Of a DNA stretch of 53,115 bases, positions 17,189 to 26,901 are shown piece after piece; within the stretch, counting starts at the first letter, position 1; every line of letters starts with the position of its first letter. The position numbers were made by a program, and so were the translations under genes. Location of the stretch: NCBI GenBank assembly GCA_947630725.1, contig CANRIS010000018.1:1-53115 (forward strand), given 5' to 3'. Origin of the DNA: an uncultured Clostridia bacterium (GTDB lineage: Bacteria; Bacillota; Clostridia; Lachnospirales; CAG-274). The notes beneath the pieces are model-generated. The model did not search any database. It was not told the DNA's origin and was given only the letters and a program-made list of their open reading frames with translations.

Positions 17189-18724
17189 ATGGAAAAACTT
17201 AACAGAAAACTTTTGACAAACGGTTTCGCATTTGAAGATTCTTTGGTGATCGGCAACAGAGAGACCCTGCCGGAAAAGGTTATTCAGTTCGGCGAGGGCA
17301 ACTTCCTTCGTGCTTTCGTTGACTATATGTTTGACGCGCTGAATGCAGAGGGTAAATTCGGCGGCGGCATAACGCTTGTTCAGCCTATTCCCGGAGGCGA
17401 TATGATCAGAGACTTCATAAACGAACAGGACGGCCTCTATACTCTTATTGCAAGAGGACAGGAAAACGGCGAAAAGGTAGTGAGCAAAAGACTTATTACC
17501 TCGGTAAACAGATGTATCAACCCCTATGTTGACTTTGACGAATATAACAAGTGCGCCGAAAATCCCGAGCTGAGATACGTTGTTTCAAACACAACCGAGG
17601 CAGGAATCGCCTATAAGCCCGAGCCTATGCAGGAGGATAAGCCCCAAGACACTTTCCCCGCAAAGGTAACAAACTTCCTTTACAGAAGATTCAAGGCATT
17701 TGACGGCGACAGCTCAAAGGGTCTTGTTTTTATCCCCTGTGAGCTTATTGACGACAACGGAAAAACTCTCAAAAAGTACGTTCTTAAGTATGCCGAGGAC
17801 TGGAAGCTTGGCGAAGGCTTTGTTGACTGGATCGAAAACGCCTGTATATTCACATCTACTCTCGTAGACAGAATCGTAACGGGATACCCCAGAAACGAGG
17901 CTGACGCTCTGAAGGAAGAATTCGGCTATATTGACAATGTTGTCGATACAAGCGAGATATTCCACACATGGGTTATCGAAGGCCCCAAGGAGCTTGAAAA
18001 CGAGCTGCCCTTTGACAAAATAGGCCTCAACGTTATATTCACTCCCGATGTAAAACCCTACAAGAAGAGAAAGGTGCGTATTCTTAACGGCGCTCACACC
18101 TGCTCGGTTCTCGGAGCATATATCGCAGGAGAAACCATCGTAAGAAAGATGATGGGCGACCCCGTATATCATACATACCTTGAAAAGGCTCTTAATGACG
18201 AGGTAATGCCTGCCCTCACCGATCTTGACAAGGACGATCTTCAGGCATTTACCGATGCGGTATTCGACAGATTCCAGAATCCCTACATCGACCACAAGAT
18301 ACTTGACATTTCTCTCAACTCGACATCAAAATTCAGAGCAAGAGTTCTGCCCACCATTAAGGAATATCTTGAGCTTAAAGGCAAGCTGCCCAAGATACTC
18401 ACATTCTCGTTTGCCGCATATGTAGCCTTCTACAACGGCACAGAGCTGAGAAACGGCGCTCTTATAGGTCACAGAAACGGCTCTGAAGAATATGAGATAA
18501 AGGATGACGCTGCTGTTCTCGAAAAGTATGCAAAACTCAATTCAGAAAACGACAGAACCACGAAAGAAGGCTGCGAGGCCATCATAAAGACTGTCTGCGC
18601 CGACACTGACTTCTGGGGCGAAGATCTGAATGCTGTTCCGGACTTTGCGAAGCTTTGCGCCGACTATCTCTACAAGCTTTCGACAACTGCTCCCAAGGCT
18701 GTTATCGAAGAAGTTATACAGTAA
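17189..18724 (+). CDS. uxaB: Tagaturonate reductase (altronate oxidoreductase)
   Basis: This 511-aa member of the mannitol dehydrogenase family reduces D-tagaturonate to D-altronate with NADH in the galacturonate pathway. The N-terminal VIQFGEGNFLRAFVDYMFD is the dinucleotide-binding start of this family. KKRKVRILNGAHTC contains the conserved substrate/catalytic Lys-Asn-His region, and LKGKLPKILTFSFAAY is typical of UxaB. Its length and position next to uxaA and uxaC distinguish it from fructuronate reductase (UxuB). ACGGAGGGTAATG precedes the start. Confidence 0.93.
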   Translation: MEKLNRKLLTNGFAFEDSLVIGNRETLPEKVIQFGEGNFLRAFVDYMFDALNAEGKFGGGITLVQPIPGGDMIRDFINEQDGLYTLIARGQENGEKVVSKRLITSVNRCINPYVDFDEYNKCAENPELRYVVSNTTEAGIAYKPEPMQEDKPQDTFPAKVTNFLYRRFKAFDGDSSKGLVFIPCELIDDNGKTLKKYVLKYAEDWKLGEGFVDWIENACIFTSTLVDRIVTGYPRNEADALKEEFGYIDNVVDTSEIFHTWVIEGPKELENELPFDKIGLNVIFTPDVKPYKKRKVRILNGAHTCSVLGAYIAGETIVRKMMGDPVYHTYLEKALNDEVMPALTDLDKDDLQAFTDAVFDRFQNPYIDHKILDISLNSTSKFRARVLPTIKEYLELKGKLPKILTFSFAAYVAFYNGTELRNGALIGHRNGSEEYEIKDDAAVLEKYAKLNSENDRTTKEGCEAIIKTVCADTDFWGEDLNAVPDFAKLCADYLYKLSTTAPKAVIEEVIQ

Positions 18725-18736
18725 GCTGCACATCAC

Positions 18737-18764
18737 GGAGCATTGGTCGGCCGATCAATGCTCC
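18737..18764 (+). other. Intercistronic hairpin between uxaB and uxaA
   Basis: GGAGCATTGGTCGG pairs with CCGATCAATGCTCC (14 positions, one G-T wobble) around a palindromic centre. It is followed by an A-tract and the uxaA ribosome binding site, not by T, so it is more likely an RNA-processing or stability element than a terminator. Confidence 0.5.
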
Positions 18765-18785
18765 TGCGAAAAAAAGGAGGAAGGT

Positions 18786-20267
18786 ATGGAAAAATATATC
18801 AAGCTCAATGACAATGACAATGTTGTGGTTGCAATTTCCGATATATCTTCGGGGGAAGTTATATGCGGAGTAAAGGCTGCCGAGGATATTGCGAGAGGTC
18901 ACAAAATGGCTCTCACCGATATTCACACAGGCGAAAACGTAATAAAATACGGCTATCCCATAGGTCACGCAGTTAAGGAAATAGGTGCAGGCTCGTGGGT
19001 ACATTCAGAGGGTCCCTCAAACATAAAAACAAACTTAAGCTCGACTCTTGAATATACATACAACCCCAAGCTCAAAGACATTCCCGTCACGAGAAAAGAC
19101 ACATTTATGGGCTATGTGAGAAAAAACGGCGATGTGGGTATAAGAAACGAAATATGGATAATAAATACCGTTGGCTGCGTTAACGGTGTTTCAAATGCCA
19201 TTGTTGCCGAGGCAAACAGACGTTTCGGCGGAAGAGTGGACGGAATATATAACTTCGTTCACCCCTATGGCTGTTCGCAGTTGGGAGAGGACCACACCAA
19301 CACACAAAAGCTTCTGAGCGGTATGGTAAGGCACCCCAACGCAGCGGGTGTTCTCGTGTTAAGCTTAGGCTGCGAAAACAACAATGTTGACGAGTTCAAA
19401 AAGGTTCTGGGTGACTATGACCCCGAAAGAGTAAAATTCCTCATCGTTCAGGAGCATAAGGACGAGATCGAGGCAGCTATGACCGAGATCGAAAAGCTTG
19501 TTGAATATGCCGAGCAGTTCAAGCAGGAGGAGGTTCCCGCAAGCAAGCTCGTCATAGGTCTTAAGTGCGGCGGCTCAGACGGTCTTTCGGGCATTACGGC
19601 AAATCCCCTTATAGGCAGGATCTCCGACATCATCGTGGCAAACGGCGGAAGGACGGTTCTCTCGGAGGTTCCCGAGATGTTCGGCGCAGAGACTATACTT
19701 ATGGACAGATGCGCCACAAAAGAGCTTTTTGACGAAACCGTCAGCCTTGTAAACAATTTTAAAGAATATTTCCTGAGCCACGGTCAGCCTGTAGGCGAAA
19801 ATCCCTCACCGGGAAACAAAAAAGGCGGCATATCCACCCTTGAAGACAAGTCGCTGGGCTGCACGCAAAAAGGCGGCACGTCCAACGTACAGGGGGTTCT
19901 TCTCTATGGCGACAAGGCTGTAAACCCCGGTCTTAATCTTCTTCAGGGACCCGGCAACGATATTGTTGCCATAAGCGGTATGATGGCAAGCGGCTGTCAT
20001 GTAATATTGTTCTCCACAGGCAGAGGCACACCCGTAGGCTCGCCCGTACCCACCGTAAAGATCGCCACAAACAGCGACCTCGCAAACAGGAAGCCAAACT
20101 GGATCGACTGGAACGCAGGCAGACTCGTTGAGGACAAGACAATGGATCAGTATGCTGAGGAATTTTTCAGCTATGTTCTTGACGTAGCCTCCGACAGAAT
20201 AAAAACAAAGAACGAAATAAACGGCTACAGAGAGATCGCCATATTCAAAAACGGCGTTACATTATAA
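18786..20267 (+). CDS. uxaA: Altronate dehydratase
   Basis: This 493-aa enzyme dehydrates D-altronate to 2-keto-3-deoxygluconate. It has an N-terminal SAF domain (residues about 1-80) and then the UxaA/GarD catalytic region, with VGIRNEIWIINTVGCVN, FVHPYGCSQLG, LGCENNNVDEF and KCGGSDGLSGITANP. The conserved Cys and His residues serve the metal site in this family. The frame is open from 18630 inside uxaB, but AAAGGAGGAAGGT directly before the ATG at 18786 sets the start. A kdgK/kdgA pair to finish the pathway is not in the window. Confidence 0.93.
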   Translation: MEKYIKLNDNDNVVVAISDISSGEVICGVKAAEDIARGHKMALTDIHTGENVIKYGYPIGHAVKEIGAGSWVHSEGPSNIKTNLSSTLEYTYNPKLKDIPVTRKDTFMGYVRKNGDVGIRNEIWIINTVGCVNGVSNAIVAEANRRFGGRVDGIYNFVHPYGCSQLGEDHTNTQKLLSGMVRHPNAAGVLVLSLGCENNNVDEFKKVLGDYDPERVKFLIVQEHKDEIEAAMTEIEKLVEYAEQFKQEEVPASKLVIGLKCGGSDGLSGITANPLIGRISDIIVANGGRTVLSEVPEMFGAETILMDRCATKELFDETVSLVNNFKEYFLSHGQPVGENPSPGNKKGGISTLEDKSLGCTQKGGTSNVQGVLLYGDKAVNPGLNLLQGPGNDIVAISGMMASGCHVILFSTGRGTPVGSPVPTVKIATNSDLANRKPNWIDWNAGRLVEDKTMDQYAEEFFSYVLDVASDRIKTKNEINGYREIAIFKNGVTL

Positions 20268-20312
20268 AAACATCATATATAAATATATACAATAAAAGGA
20301 GGTAACTTTAAA

Positions 20313-21719
20313 ATGGGATTTATTGATGAAAACTTCTTGTTAAAAACCGAAACAGCAAAAAAACTGTTCTTTGACTATGCTCAGGGAGAGCCTATCTTTG
20401 ACTTTCACTGTCACCTTAACCCCAAGGAAATATACGAAAACAAATCGTATAAGTCCATTACAGAGGTATGGCTCGGCGGAGATCACTACAAGTGGCGCGC
20501 CATGAGATCTCTCGGTGTTCCCGAAGAATACATCACAGGCAAGGATACCACCGACTTTGAAAAGTTTGAAAAATGGGCAGAAACAATACAGTATGCTATC
20601 GGAAACCCCCTCTATCACTGGACGCATCTCGAGCTGCAGAGGTTCTTCGGCATATATAAGCCCCTCACAAAGGCATCGGCAAAAGAGATCTTTGACGAAT
20701 GCAACGCAAAGCTTGCTACAGACGACTTCAAGTGCCGCAGACTGGTAGAGAGATCGAATGTAAAAATCGTAAACACCACAGACGATCCTGCCGACAGTCT
20801 TGAATATCACAAGCTTATAAAGGCCGACCCGACCATGAAGTTCAATGTTTTTCCCGCTTTCAGACCCGACAAGGCTCTTAATCTTACGGCGGATACATTC
20901 CCTCAGTACATTGTCGATCTCGGCAAGACCGAAAATACCGAAATAAAGACTTTTGCAGACCTTAAGGCCGTTCTTGAAAAGAGAATAAACTTCTTTGATG
21001 AGATGGGCTGTACGGCTTCCGACCACGCCTTTACATATGTTCCCTGCGTTCGCGCAAGCGAGGCGGAGCTTGACGCAATACTTGCAAAGGCTGCAAAGGG
21101 CGAGAAGGTTTCCAAGGAAGAAGAGGACAAGTACAGAACAGAGCTTATGGTATTCTTAGGCGGCGAATATTCAAAGAGAAGCTGGGCTATGGAGATCCAT
21201 ATGAACATCAAGAGAGACAACAACTCCTTTATGTTCAAGAAGATGGGCCCCGACACAGGCTTTGACTGTATATCCGACTGGTCGAGCGCAGAGGGGCTCA
21301 CAAACCTCCTTGACGCTCTCAACGCTGACGGAACTCTCCCCAAGACTATACTCTTCGCAGGCAATCCTGCCGACAATCAGGTTATAGGCACAATTCTCGG
21401 CTGCTTCCAGTCATCGGACGCTGCATCGAAAATACAGTTCGGCACCGCATGGTGGTTCAATGACAACATAGACGGTATGGAGGCTCAGATAAAGTGCCTT
21501 GGAAATCTGGGTGTTCTGGGCAAGTTCATAGGTATGCTTACGGACAGCCGTTCCTTCCTTTCCTACCCCCGTCACGAATATTTCCGCCGTATCCTCTGCA
21601 ACATATTCGGACAGTGGATCGAGGACGGATGGTATGACAACGACATCGAATTTGTCGGTCAGATGGTTAAGGACATCTGCTACGGAAACGCTTTCAACTA
21701 TTTCAAGCCACAGATCTGA
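20313..21719 (+). CDS. uxaC: Glucuronate/galacturonate isomerase
   Basis: This 468-aa enzyme of the amidohydrolase superfamily interconverts D-glucuronate/D-fructuronate and D-galacturonate/D-tagaturonate, the entry step of hexuronate breakdown. The FDFHCHL motif (His32, His34) begins the metal site. NTTDDPADSLEYH, FRPDKALNL and LTDSRSFLSYPRHEYFRRI are diagnostic for UxaC. It is the last gene of the uxaB-uxaA-uxaC unit, with AAAGGAGGT upstream, and is followed by a terminator. Confidence 0.95.
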   Translation: MGFIDENFLLKTETAKKLFFDYAQGEPIFDFHCHLNPKEIYENKSYKSITEVWLGGDHYKWRAMRSLGVPEEYITGKDTTDFEKFEKWAETIQYAIGNPLYHWTHLELQRFFGIYKPLTKASAKEIFDECNAKLATDDFKCRRLVERSNVKIVNTTDDPADSLEYHKLIKADPTMKFNVFPAFRPDKALNLTADTFPQYIVDLGKTENTEIKTFADLKAVLEKRINFFDEMGCTASDHAFTYVPCVRASEAELDAILAKAAKGEKVSKEEEDKYRTELMVFLGGEYSKRSWAMEIHMNIKRDNNSFMFKKMGPDTGFDCISDWSSAEGLTNLLDALNADGTLPKTILFAGNPADNQVIGTILGCFQSSDAASKIQFGTAWWFNDNIDGMEAQIKCLGNLGVLGKFIGMLTDSRSFLSYPRHEYFRRILCNIFGQWIEDGWYDNDIEFVGQMVKDICYGNAFNYFKPQI

Positions 21720-21760
21720 TTTTTTCATAACATATAACAATAACATATAAAACACAAAAA

Positions 21761-21794
21761 GGCTGCTGCTCTTGCGGCAGTCTTTATTTTTTTT
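21761..21794 (+). terminator. Terminator of the uxa operon
   Basis: GGCTGCTG pairs with CGGCAGTC (two wobbles, loop CTCTTG), followed by TTTATTTTTTTT, 41 nt after the uxaC stop. Confidence 0.8.
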
Positions 21795-21810
21795 GTATCA
21801 AAAAGTGTAT

Positions 21811-21843
21811 CAAAAAAGCTCCGCCGAATATACGACGAAGCTC
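21811..21843 (-). terminator. Terminator of the symporter gene
   Basis: Minus strand GAGCTTCGTCG pairs with CGGCGGAGCTT through three G-U wobbles (loop TATATT), ending in six T. It faces the uxa terminator, giving a compact convergent pair. Confidence 0.75.
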
Positions 21844-21901
21844 ATTTTATTATTTATAAGAATTTATAAGATTTCATATGCCAAAGCTTGTGGCAGCGGG
21901 A

Positions 21902-23464
21902 TTATTTGTAGCACTCGAAAACCTTATCGACACGTTCTTTGTCCTTAAGCTTTGTAAAGCAGCTTACAAGAGGACAGAGTATAAGCGAAAACAGCATACA
22001 GAATGCGCCTGCGTTAAGAGGCGATGTCAACGTGAAGGGTATGGGAAGGCTTGCTACCTTTGCTGTCAGCTCGGGGAACCATCCAAACAGGAAAAGTCCC
22101 GTATGTATAAGCGTAAAGCATACCGCAAAGCCGAAGCACGCCCATACTGCCGCAGGAGTGATCTTCTTTGAAAAAAGTCCGTACATAAAAGGTGCAAGGA
22201 ACGAGCCCGAAAGCGCACCCCACGAAATACTCATAAGCGTTGTTATATAGGCGTTCTTATGAGCAGCCATAAGTACCGAAACAAACAGGAATACTGCAAT
22301 AAAGATACGCATAGTTGTTACCTGCTGCTTTTCGCCAAATTCCTTATTTTTACTCATTGCAGGCTTTATAAGATCCAGCGTCAGCGTTGAGCTTGATGTC
22401 ATTACGAGAGACGAAAGCGTTGACATAGATGCCGCAAGCACAAGAACGACAATAAGTCCCAACAGGATTTCGGGAAGATTGTGTTCGAGCATAGCAGGAA
22501 CGATTGCGTCAAATTCCAGCTTTCCGTTGATAACATTTATGAGAGCCTTTCCTGTGTCGGCAGGATCTGCTGTGGCAAAAAGTCTGCCGAATCCGCCGTG
22601 GAAATAACTTCCGCCCGCTACTATAAAAGCGAATACAGTTGAAATTATGGTACCTCTCTTTATGGCGTTTTCATCCGAAATAGCGTAGAATTTCTGCACC
22701 ATCTGCGGAAGTCCCCATGTTCCGAGAGATGTGAGTATAACAACTCCCAACAGGTTTCCCGGCTGAGGGCCGAACAGAGTGTTGAGTGTGCCTGTCATAC
22801 CCTTGTCATCGGCAACAGCTCCGAGGTTCTGCATAGCTGTCGAAAATCCGCCTGCCTTGCTCACTACGGTAAATACCACCGCCGAAATACCTAAGATCAT
22901 TATTATTCCCTGTACAAAGTCGTTGAGGGCTGTGGCGTGAAAGCCTCCTGCAATTACATATATCGCAGTAAACACCGCCATAATTATTATACAGTAGATA
23001 TATGGTATACCCAAAGAGGATTCAAAAAGACGTGACAATCCGTTGTATACCGAAGCCGTATAAGGTATAAGAAAAAGAAATACTATAAGGGATGCCGCTA
23101 TCTTAAGCCCCTTTGAATTATATCGTCTTTCAAAATACTCGGGCATAGTGGTTGCATCGAGATACTTTGTCATAATTCTTGTACGTCTGCCGAGAACAAG
23201 CCAAGCCAGAAGAGAACCTATCACGGCGTTTCCTATACCTATCCAGAACGCCGAAATACCGTACAGCCAGCCAAACTGACCTGCATAGCCTATAAATACG
23301 ACCGCCGAAAAATAGGACGTACCGAAAGCAAACGCCGAAAACCACGGCCCTATGCTTCGCCCACCGAGAACAAAGTCGCTTACATTTTTCGTTTTCCTGT
23401 TGCAGTATACGCCTATGGCTACCATAAGGAGCAGATACAGCACAAGAATTGCCCATTTAATCAT
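21902..23464 (-). CDS. Sodium:solute symporter (SSS family)
   Basis: This 520-aa integral membrane protein has about 13 hydrophobic segments. The N-terminal MVAIGVYCNRKTKNVSDFVLGGR and the GTSYFSAVVFIGYAGQFGW segment are typical of SSS/LeuT-fold Na+-coupled uptake systems. AASMSTLSSLVMTSSS is the conserved TM8 sodium-site segment. The start at 23464 follows AAAGGAGATGCAAAA; the upstream in-frame ATG at 23506 has no such site. The substrate cannot be read from sequence. Placement convergent to uxaBAC allows a hexuronate or other acid substrate, but many SSS proteins carry amino acids, acetate or pantothenate. Confidence 0.85.
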   Translation of the reverse strand: MIKWAILVLYLLLMVAIGVYCNRKTKNVSDFVLGGRSIGPWFSAFAFGTSYFSAVVFIGYAGQFGWLYGISAFWIGIGNAVIGSLLAWLVLGRRTRIMTKYLDATTMPEYFERRYNSKGLKIAASLIVFLFLIPYTASVYNGLSRLFESSLGIPYIYCIIIMAVFTAIYVIAGGFHATALNDFVQGIIMILGISAVVFTVVSKAGGFSTAMQNLGAVADDKGMTGTLNTLFGPQPGNLLGVVILTSLGTWGLPQMVQKFYAISDENAIKRGTIISTVFAFIVAGGSYFHGGFGRLFATADPADTGKALINVINGKLEFDAIVPAMLEHNLPEILLGLIVVLVLAASMSTLSSLVMTSSSTLTLDLIKPAMSKNKEFGEKQQVTTMRIFIAVFLFVSVLMAAHKNAYITTLMSISWGALSGSFLAPFMYGLFSKKITPAAVWACFGFAVCFTLIHTGLFLFGWFPELTAKVASLPIPFTLTSPLNAGAFCMLFSLILCPLVSCFTKLKDKERVDKVFECYK

Positions 23465-23504
23465 TTTTGCATCTCCTTTTGAAAAATAATATTGATATTT
23501 TTGC

Positions 23505-23522
23505 ACTTTAAATCGTTAAAGT
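23505..23522 (-). promoter_or_regulatory. Operator-like palindrome in the symporter leader
   Basis: ACTTTAA-ATCG-TTAAAGT is a perfect 7-4-7 inverted repeat about 13 nt downstream of the -10 box. It is a plausible repressor site; no regulator gene is adjacent. Confidence 0.45.
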
Positions 23523-23534
23523 ACCAACATATAG

Positions 23535-23563
23535 ATTATATTAGATTTTGATATATTTGTCAA
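23535..23563 (-). promoter_or_regulatory. Symporter promoter
   Basis: Minus strand TTGACA (23558-23563), 17 nt, TATAAT (23535-23540): a full-consensus sigma-A promoter. Confidence 0.88.
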
Positions 23564-23639
23564 TCGAATTTAAAAAATTTTTCCTTTTTTTGAATTTTAG
23601 CACATTTATCCCCTACAATAACCGCTTTTTTTCACTATC

Positions 23640-23668
23640 TTGACACCATATTGAAAACATGATAAAAT
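23640..23668 (+). promoter_or_regulatory. Promoter of the paaK-iorAB operon
   Basis: TTGACA (23640-23645), 17 nt, TAAAAT (23663-23668), with about 115 nt of leader. The leader contains a CTTATATATAAG palindrome near 23730. It is divergent from the symporter promoter. Confidence 0.75.
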
Positions 23669-23789
23669 TATATTGTATTGAATTTGCACAAAACCGACAA
23701 ATACGCCGTTTCGGAGTGACAAATTCTTATATATAAGTATACATATTCCGCCGATTTCGGCAAAAAAGAACAAGAAAGAAGGTTCAGCC

Positions 23790-25091
23790 ATGTTTTTTCA
23801 GAAGGACATCGAAACTATGTCCCGTCAGGAAATTGAAGCCCTGCAGCTTGAACGCCTTAAATCACAGGTACAATACTGTATGGACAATGTTCCGTTTTAT
23901 CACAAGCGTCTGACGGAGGCAGGCATAACGGCAGACAAAATAAAGACCCTTTCGGATATCCGGTACATACCCTATACCACAAAGGACGATATCCGTGACA
24001 ACTATCCCTTCGGTCTGTTTGCCGTTCCTATGAAGAATATCGTCAGAATACACGCCTCATCAGGCACCACGGGGAAACCCACCGTCGTGGGATATACACG
24101 AAACGACCTGAACAACTGGAGCGACTGCGTTGCCCGTCTTTGCGCTGCGGTAGGTGTAAACGACAGCGACACGGCTCAGATCTCCTTTGGCTACGGTCTG
24201 TTTACGGGGGCGCTGGGACTGCACTATGGTCTCGAAAAGCTGGGATGCGCCGTTATCCCCATTTCGTCCGGCAATACGAAAAAGCAGGCAATGATACTTA
24301 AGGATTTTGGCACGACCGTCCTTATAAGCACCCCCTCTTATGCAATGTACATGAGCGAGGTTGCTCACGAGTGCGGCATTTCAAACGATGAGCTTAAACT
24401 GAGGATAGGTCTTTTCGGCTCGGAGGGCTGTACAGACGCTCTCCGCAACAAGATCGAAAAGGGATTCGGTCTGTTTTCGACCGACAACTACGGACTCAGC
24501 GAACTTCAGGGCCCCGGAGTAGCGGGAGAATGCGAATACAGATGCGGTCTGCATTTTGCCGAAGATCACTTCCTCCCCGAGGTAATAAACAGCGACACGG
24601 GCGAGGTTCTTCCGAGAGGAGAAAAAGGCGAGCTTGTTATCACAACGCTCACCAAAGAGGGCTTCCCTATGCTGCGATACAGAACAAAGGACATCACGCG
24701 CATACACTACGAGCCCTGCAAATGCGGCAGAACCCACGCAAGGATGGAAAAAGTTCAGGGCAGAAGCGATGATATGCTCAAAATCCGCGGCGTAAACGTA
24801 TTCCCCTCTCAGGTAGAAAGCGTTATGGCAAACATAGACGGCATTTCGCCCCATTATGAGCTTATACTCACAAGAAAGAATTATACCGACTATCTTGAGG
24901 TACGCATAGAAATTGTGGACGAGAGCCTTCTCGAATCGTTCTCGGGTCTTGAAAGACTGAGAAAAGAGGCCGTTGACAAGCTGAAAACCGTTTTGGGCAT
25001 TCAGGCAAAGGTCACTCTTGTTGCGCCCCACACAATTACACGTTATGAGGGCAAGGCAAGACGTATCATAGACAGAAGAAGTGACGACTGA
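23790..25091 (+). CDS. paaK: Phenylacetate-CoA ligase family enzyme
   Basis: This 433-aa adenylate-forming enzyme links arylacetates (phenylacetate, indoleacetate and similar) with CoA using ATP. The P-loop SSGTTGKPT (residues about 90-98), ISTPSYAMYM, the adenylate-site segment DNYGLSELQGPGVAGEC and the C-terminal RSDDMLKIRGVNVFPSQVE are diagnostic. A CKCGRTHAR segment is the small Cys-containing loop usual in PaaK. Directly upstream of iorAB it probably runs in the acyl-CoA-to-acid direction, conserving ATP, as proposed for related archaeal and gut-bacterial operons; direction is inference. Its stop lies 37 bp before the iorA start. Confidence 0.92.
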   Translation: MFFQKDIETMSRQEIEALQLERLKSQVQYCMDNVPFYHKRLTEAGITADKIKTLSDIRYIPYTTKDDIRDNYPFGLFAVPMKNIVRIHASSGTTGKPTVVGYTRNDLNNWSDCVARLCAAVGVNDSDTAQISFGYGLFTGALGLHYGLEKLGCAVIPISSGNTKKQAMILKDFGTTVLISTPSYAMYMSEVAHECGISNDELKLRIGLFGSEGCTDALRNKIEKGFGLFSTDNYGLSELQGPGVAGECEYRCGLHFAEDHFLPEVINSDTGEVLPRGEKGELVITTLTKEGFPMLRYRTKDITRIHYEPCKCGRTHARMEKVQGRSDDMLKIRGVNVFPSQVESVMANIDGISPHYELILTRKNYTDYLEVRIEIVDESLLESFSGLERLRKEAVDKLKTVLGIQAKVTLVAPHTITRYEGKARRIIDRRSDD

Positions 25092-25128
25092 TCCTGTCAG
25101 CGAAGGATCAAGGAGGATTAAGCAAGAA

Positions 25129-26862
25129 ATGAAAGAATTGATGATCGGCAACGCAGCCGTTGCCAGAGGCTTGTATGAGGCAGGCTGCCGTATAGTATCA
25201 AGCTATCCGGGCACTCCAAGCACCGAAATCACCGAATTTGCCGCAAAATATGACGAAATATATTGTGAGTGGGCGCCCAACGAAAAAGTCGCCCTCGAAA
25301 CAGCCTACGGAGCGTCCCTCTATGGGGCAAGAGCCGCCTGCGGTATGAAACACGTTGGCCTTAACGTAGCGGCAGACCCTCTGTTTACGCTGTCCTATAC
25401 GGGCGTAACGGGAGGCTTGGTGATCTGCGTGGCAGACGATCCGGGTATGCACTCCTCTCAGAATGAGCAGGACTCCCGTCATTATGCGATAGCCTCAAAA
25501 ACCCCTATGCTCGAACCGTCCGACTCATCGGAATGCAAGGAGTTTGCAAAGCTCGCCTTTGAAATATCCGAAAAATTTGACGTTCCCTGTATGCTCCGTA
25601 TCTGCACAAGAATAGCTCACGCTCAGAGCATGGTCGAGCATAACGAAAGGATCGTCCCCGAAATAAAACCATATGAAAAAAATCCACAAAAATACATTAT
25701 GGCGCCTGCCAATGCAATAGCTCGCCACCCCATCGTTGAGGATCGCCTCAGACGCCTTGCCGAATATGCCGAGACGACCCCTGTCAACCGCATAGAACCG
25801 GGCAAAGACGACATAGGCATAATTACTTCCGGCTCCTGCTATCAGTATTGCAAGGAGGTATTCGGAGAGAGCGCAAGCATTCTCAAACTGGGAATGGTTC
25901 ATCCCCTTCCCACCGAAAAAATACGCAGCTTTGCCAAAAAAGTCAAAAAACTGTACGTTGTCGAGGAGCTTGACGGCATTATCGAAACCCACTGCAAAAA
26001 CATAGGCGTTGAGGTAGTCGGCAAAGAGCTTTTCACCCCTCTCGGCGAATATTCTCAGAAAAGCATCGCCGCAGCCTTCGGGCTTGACGAAAAGGAGACC
26101 GTCACGGCGGACACAGCCGTTCCCGTTCGTCCTCCCGTTATGTGTTCGGGCTGTCCTCACAGAGGAATGTTCTATGTGCTTTCCAAAAACAAAATTACGG
26201 TTCATGGCGACATAGGCTGCTATACTTTAGGTTCAGCCAAGCCCCTTGACGCTATCGACTCCACCCTCTGTATGGGCGCATCGGTTTCGGGGCTTCACGG
26301 CTTCAACAAGGCATCCGAGGGCAAGACCGAAAATCACAGCGTTGCAGTCATAGGCGACTCCACCTTTATGCACTCGGGTATGACGGGACTGGCTAACATA
26401 GCCTACAACGGCTCAAATTCCACCGTTATAATTCTCGACAATTCCATCACAGGTATGACGGGTCACCAACAAAACCCCACCACAGGTTATACTATAAAGG
26501 GCGATCCCGCCACAAAAATCGACCTTGAGGCGCTTTGTCACGCCCTCGGCATAAATCGTGTAAGAGTTGTAGACCCCTATGATCTGGCAGCCTGCGAAAA
26601 AGCAGTCAAAGAGGAGCTTGCAGCGGCGGAGCCGTCCGTCATAATCTCACGCAGGCCATGCGTACTGCTCAAATATGTCAAGACCAAAAAACCCGTCGTT
26701 GTGGACACCCAGAAATGCCGAAGCTGCAAACAATGTATGAAGCTCGGCTGTCCGTCCATACATATGGGCGAAAACGGAAAGGCCGAAATTGACAACACTC
26801 TCTGCGTTGGCTGCGGAGTATGCGGTCAGCTTTGTCCCTTTGACGCTATTTTGGAAAACTGA
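25129..26862 (+). CDS. iorA: Indolepyruvate:ferredoxin oxidoreductase, alpha subunit
   Basis: This 577-aa thiamine-diphosphate and iron-sulfur subunit oxidises aryl pyruvates (indolepyruvate, phenylpyruvate, hydroxyphenylpyruvate) to aryl-acyl-CoA and reduces ferredoxin. It has an N-terminal pyrimidine-binding region (GCRIVSSYPGTPSTEITEF) and a PP-binding region with the GDS...N motif (GDSTFMHSGMTGL to ILDNSITGMTG). Two C-terminal [4Fe-4S] sites follow: C530, C533, C536, C541 (an unusual CxxCxxCxxxxC spacing normal for IorA) and C559, C562, C565, C569. The start at 25129 follows AAGGAGG; the frame is open from 25081, inside paaK. Confidence 0.96.
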   Translation: MKELMIGNAAVARGLYEAGCRIVSSYPGTPSTEITEFAAKYDEIYCEWAPNEKVALETAYGASLYGARAACGMKHVGLNVAADPLFTLSYTGVTGGLVICVADDPGMHSSQNEQDSRHYAIASKTPMLEPSDSSECKEFAKLAFEISEKFDVPCMLRICTRIAHAQSMVEHNERIVPEIKPYEKNPQKYIMAPANAIARHPIVEDRLRRLAEYAETTPVNRIEPGKDDIGIITSGSCYQYCKEVFGESASILKLGMVHPLPTEKIRSFAKKVKKLYVVEELDGIIETHCKNIGVEVVGKELFTPLGEYSQKSIAAAFGLDEKETVTADTAVPVRPPVMCSGCPHRGMFYVLSKNKITVHGDIGCYTLGSAKPLDAIDSTLCMGASVSGLHGFNKASEGKTENHSVAVIGDSTFMHSGMTGLANIAYNGSNSTVIILDNSITGMTGHQQNPTTGYTIKGDPATKIDLEALCHALGINRVRVVDPYDLAACEKAVKEELAAAEPSVIISRRPCVLLKYVKTKKPVVVDTQKCRSCKQCMKLGCPSIHMGENGKAEIDNTLCVGCGVCGQLCPFDAILEN

Positions 26863-26901
26863 ATGCTTTCGCAATAATTTCATAGGGAGGAAAGATTTTT
26901 T

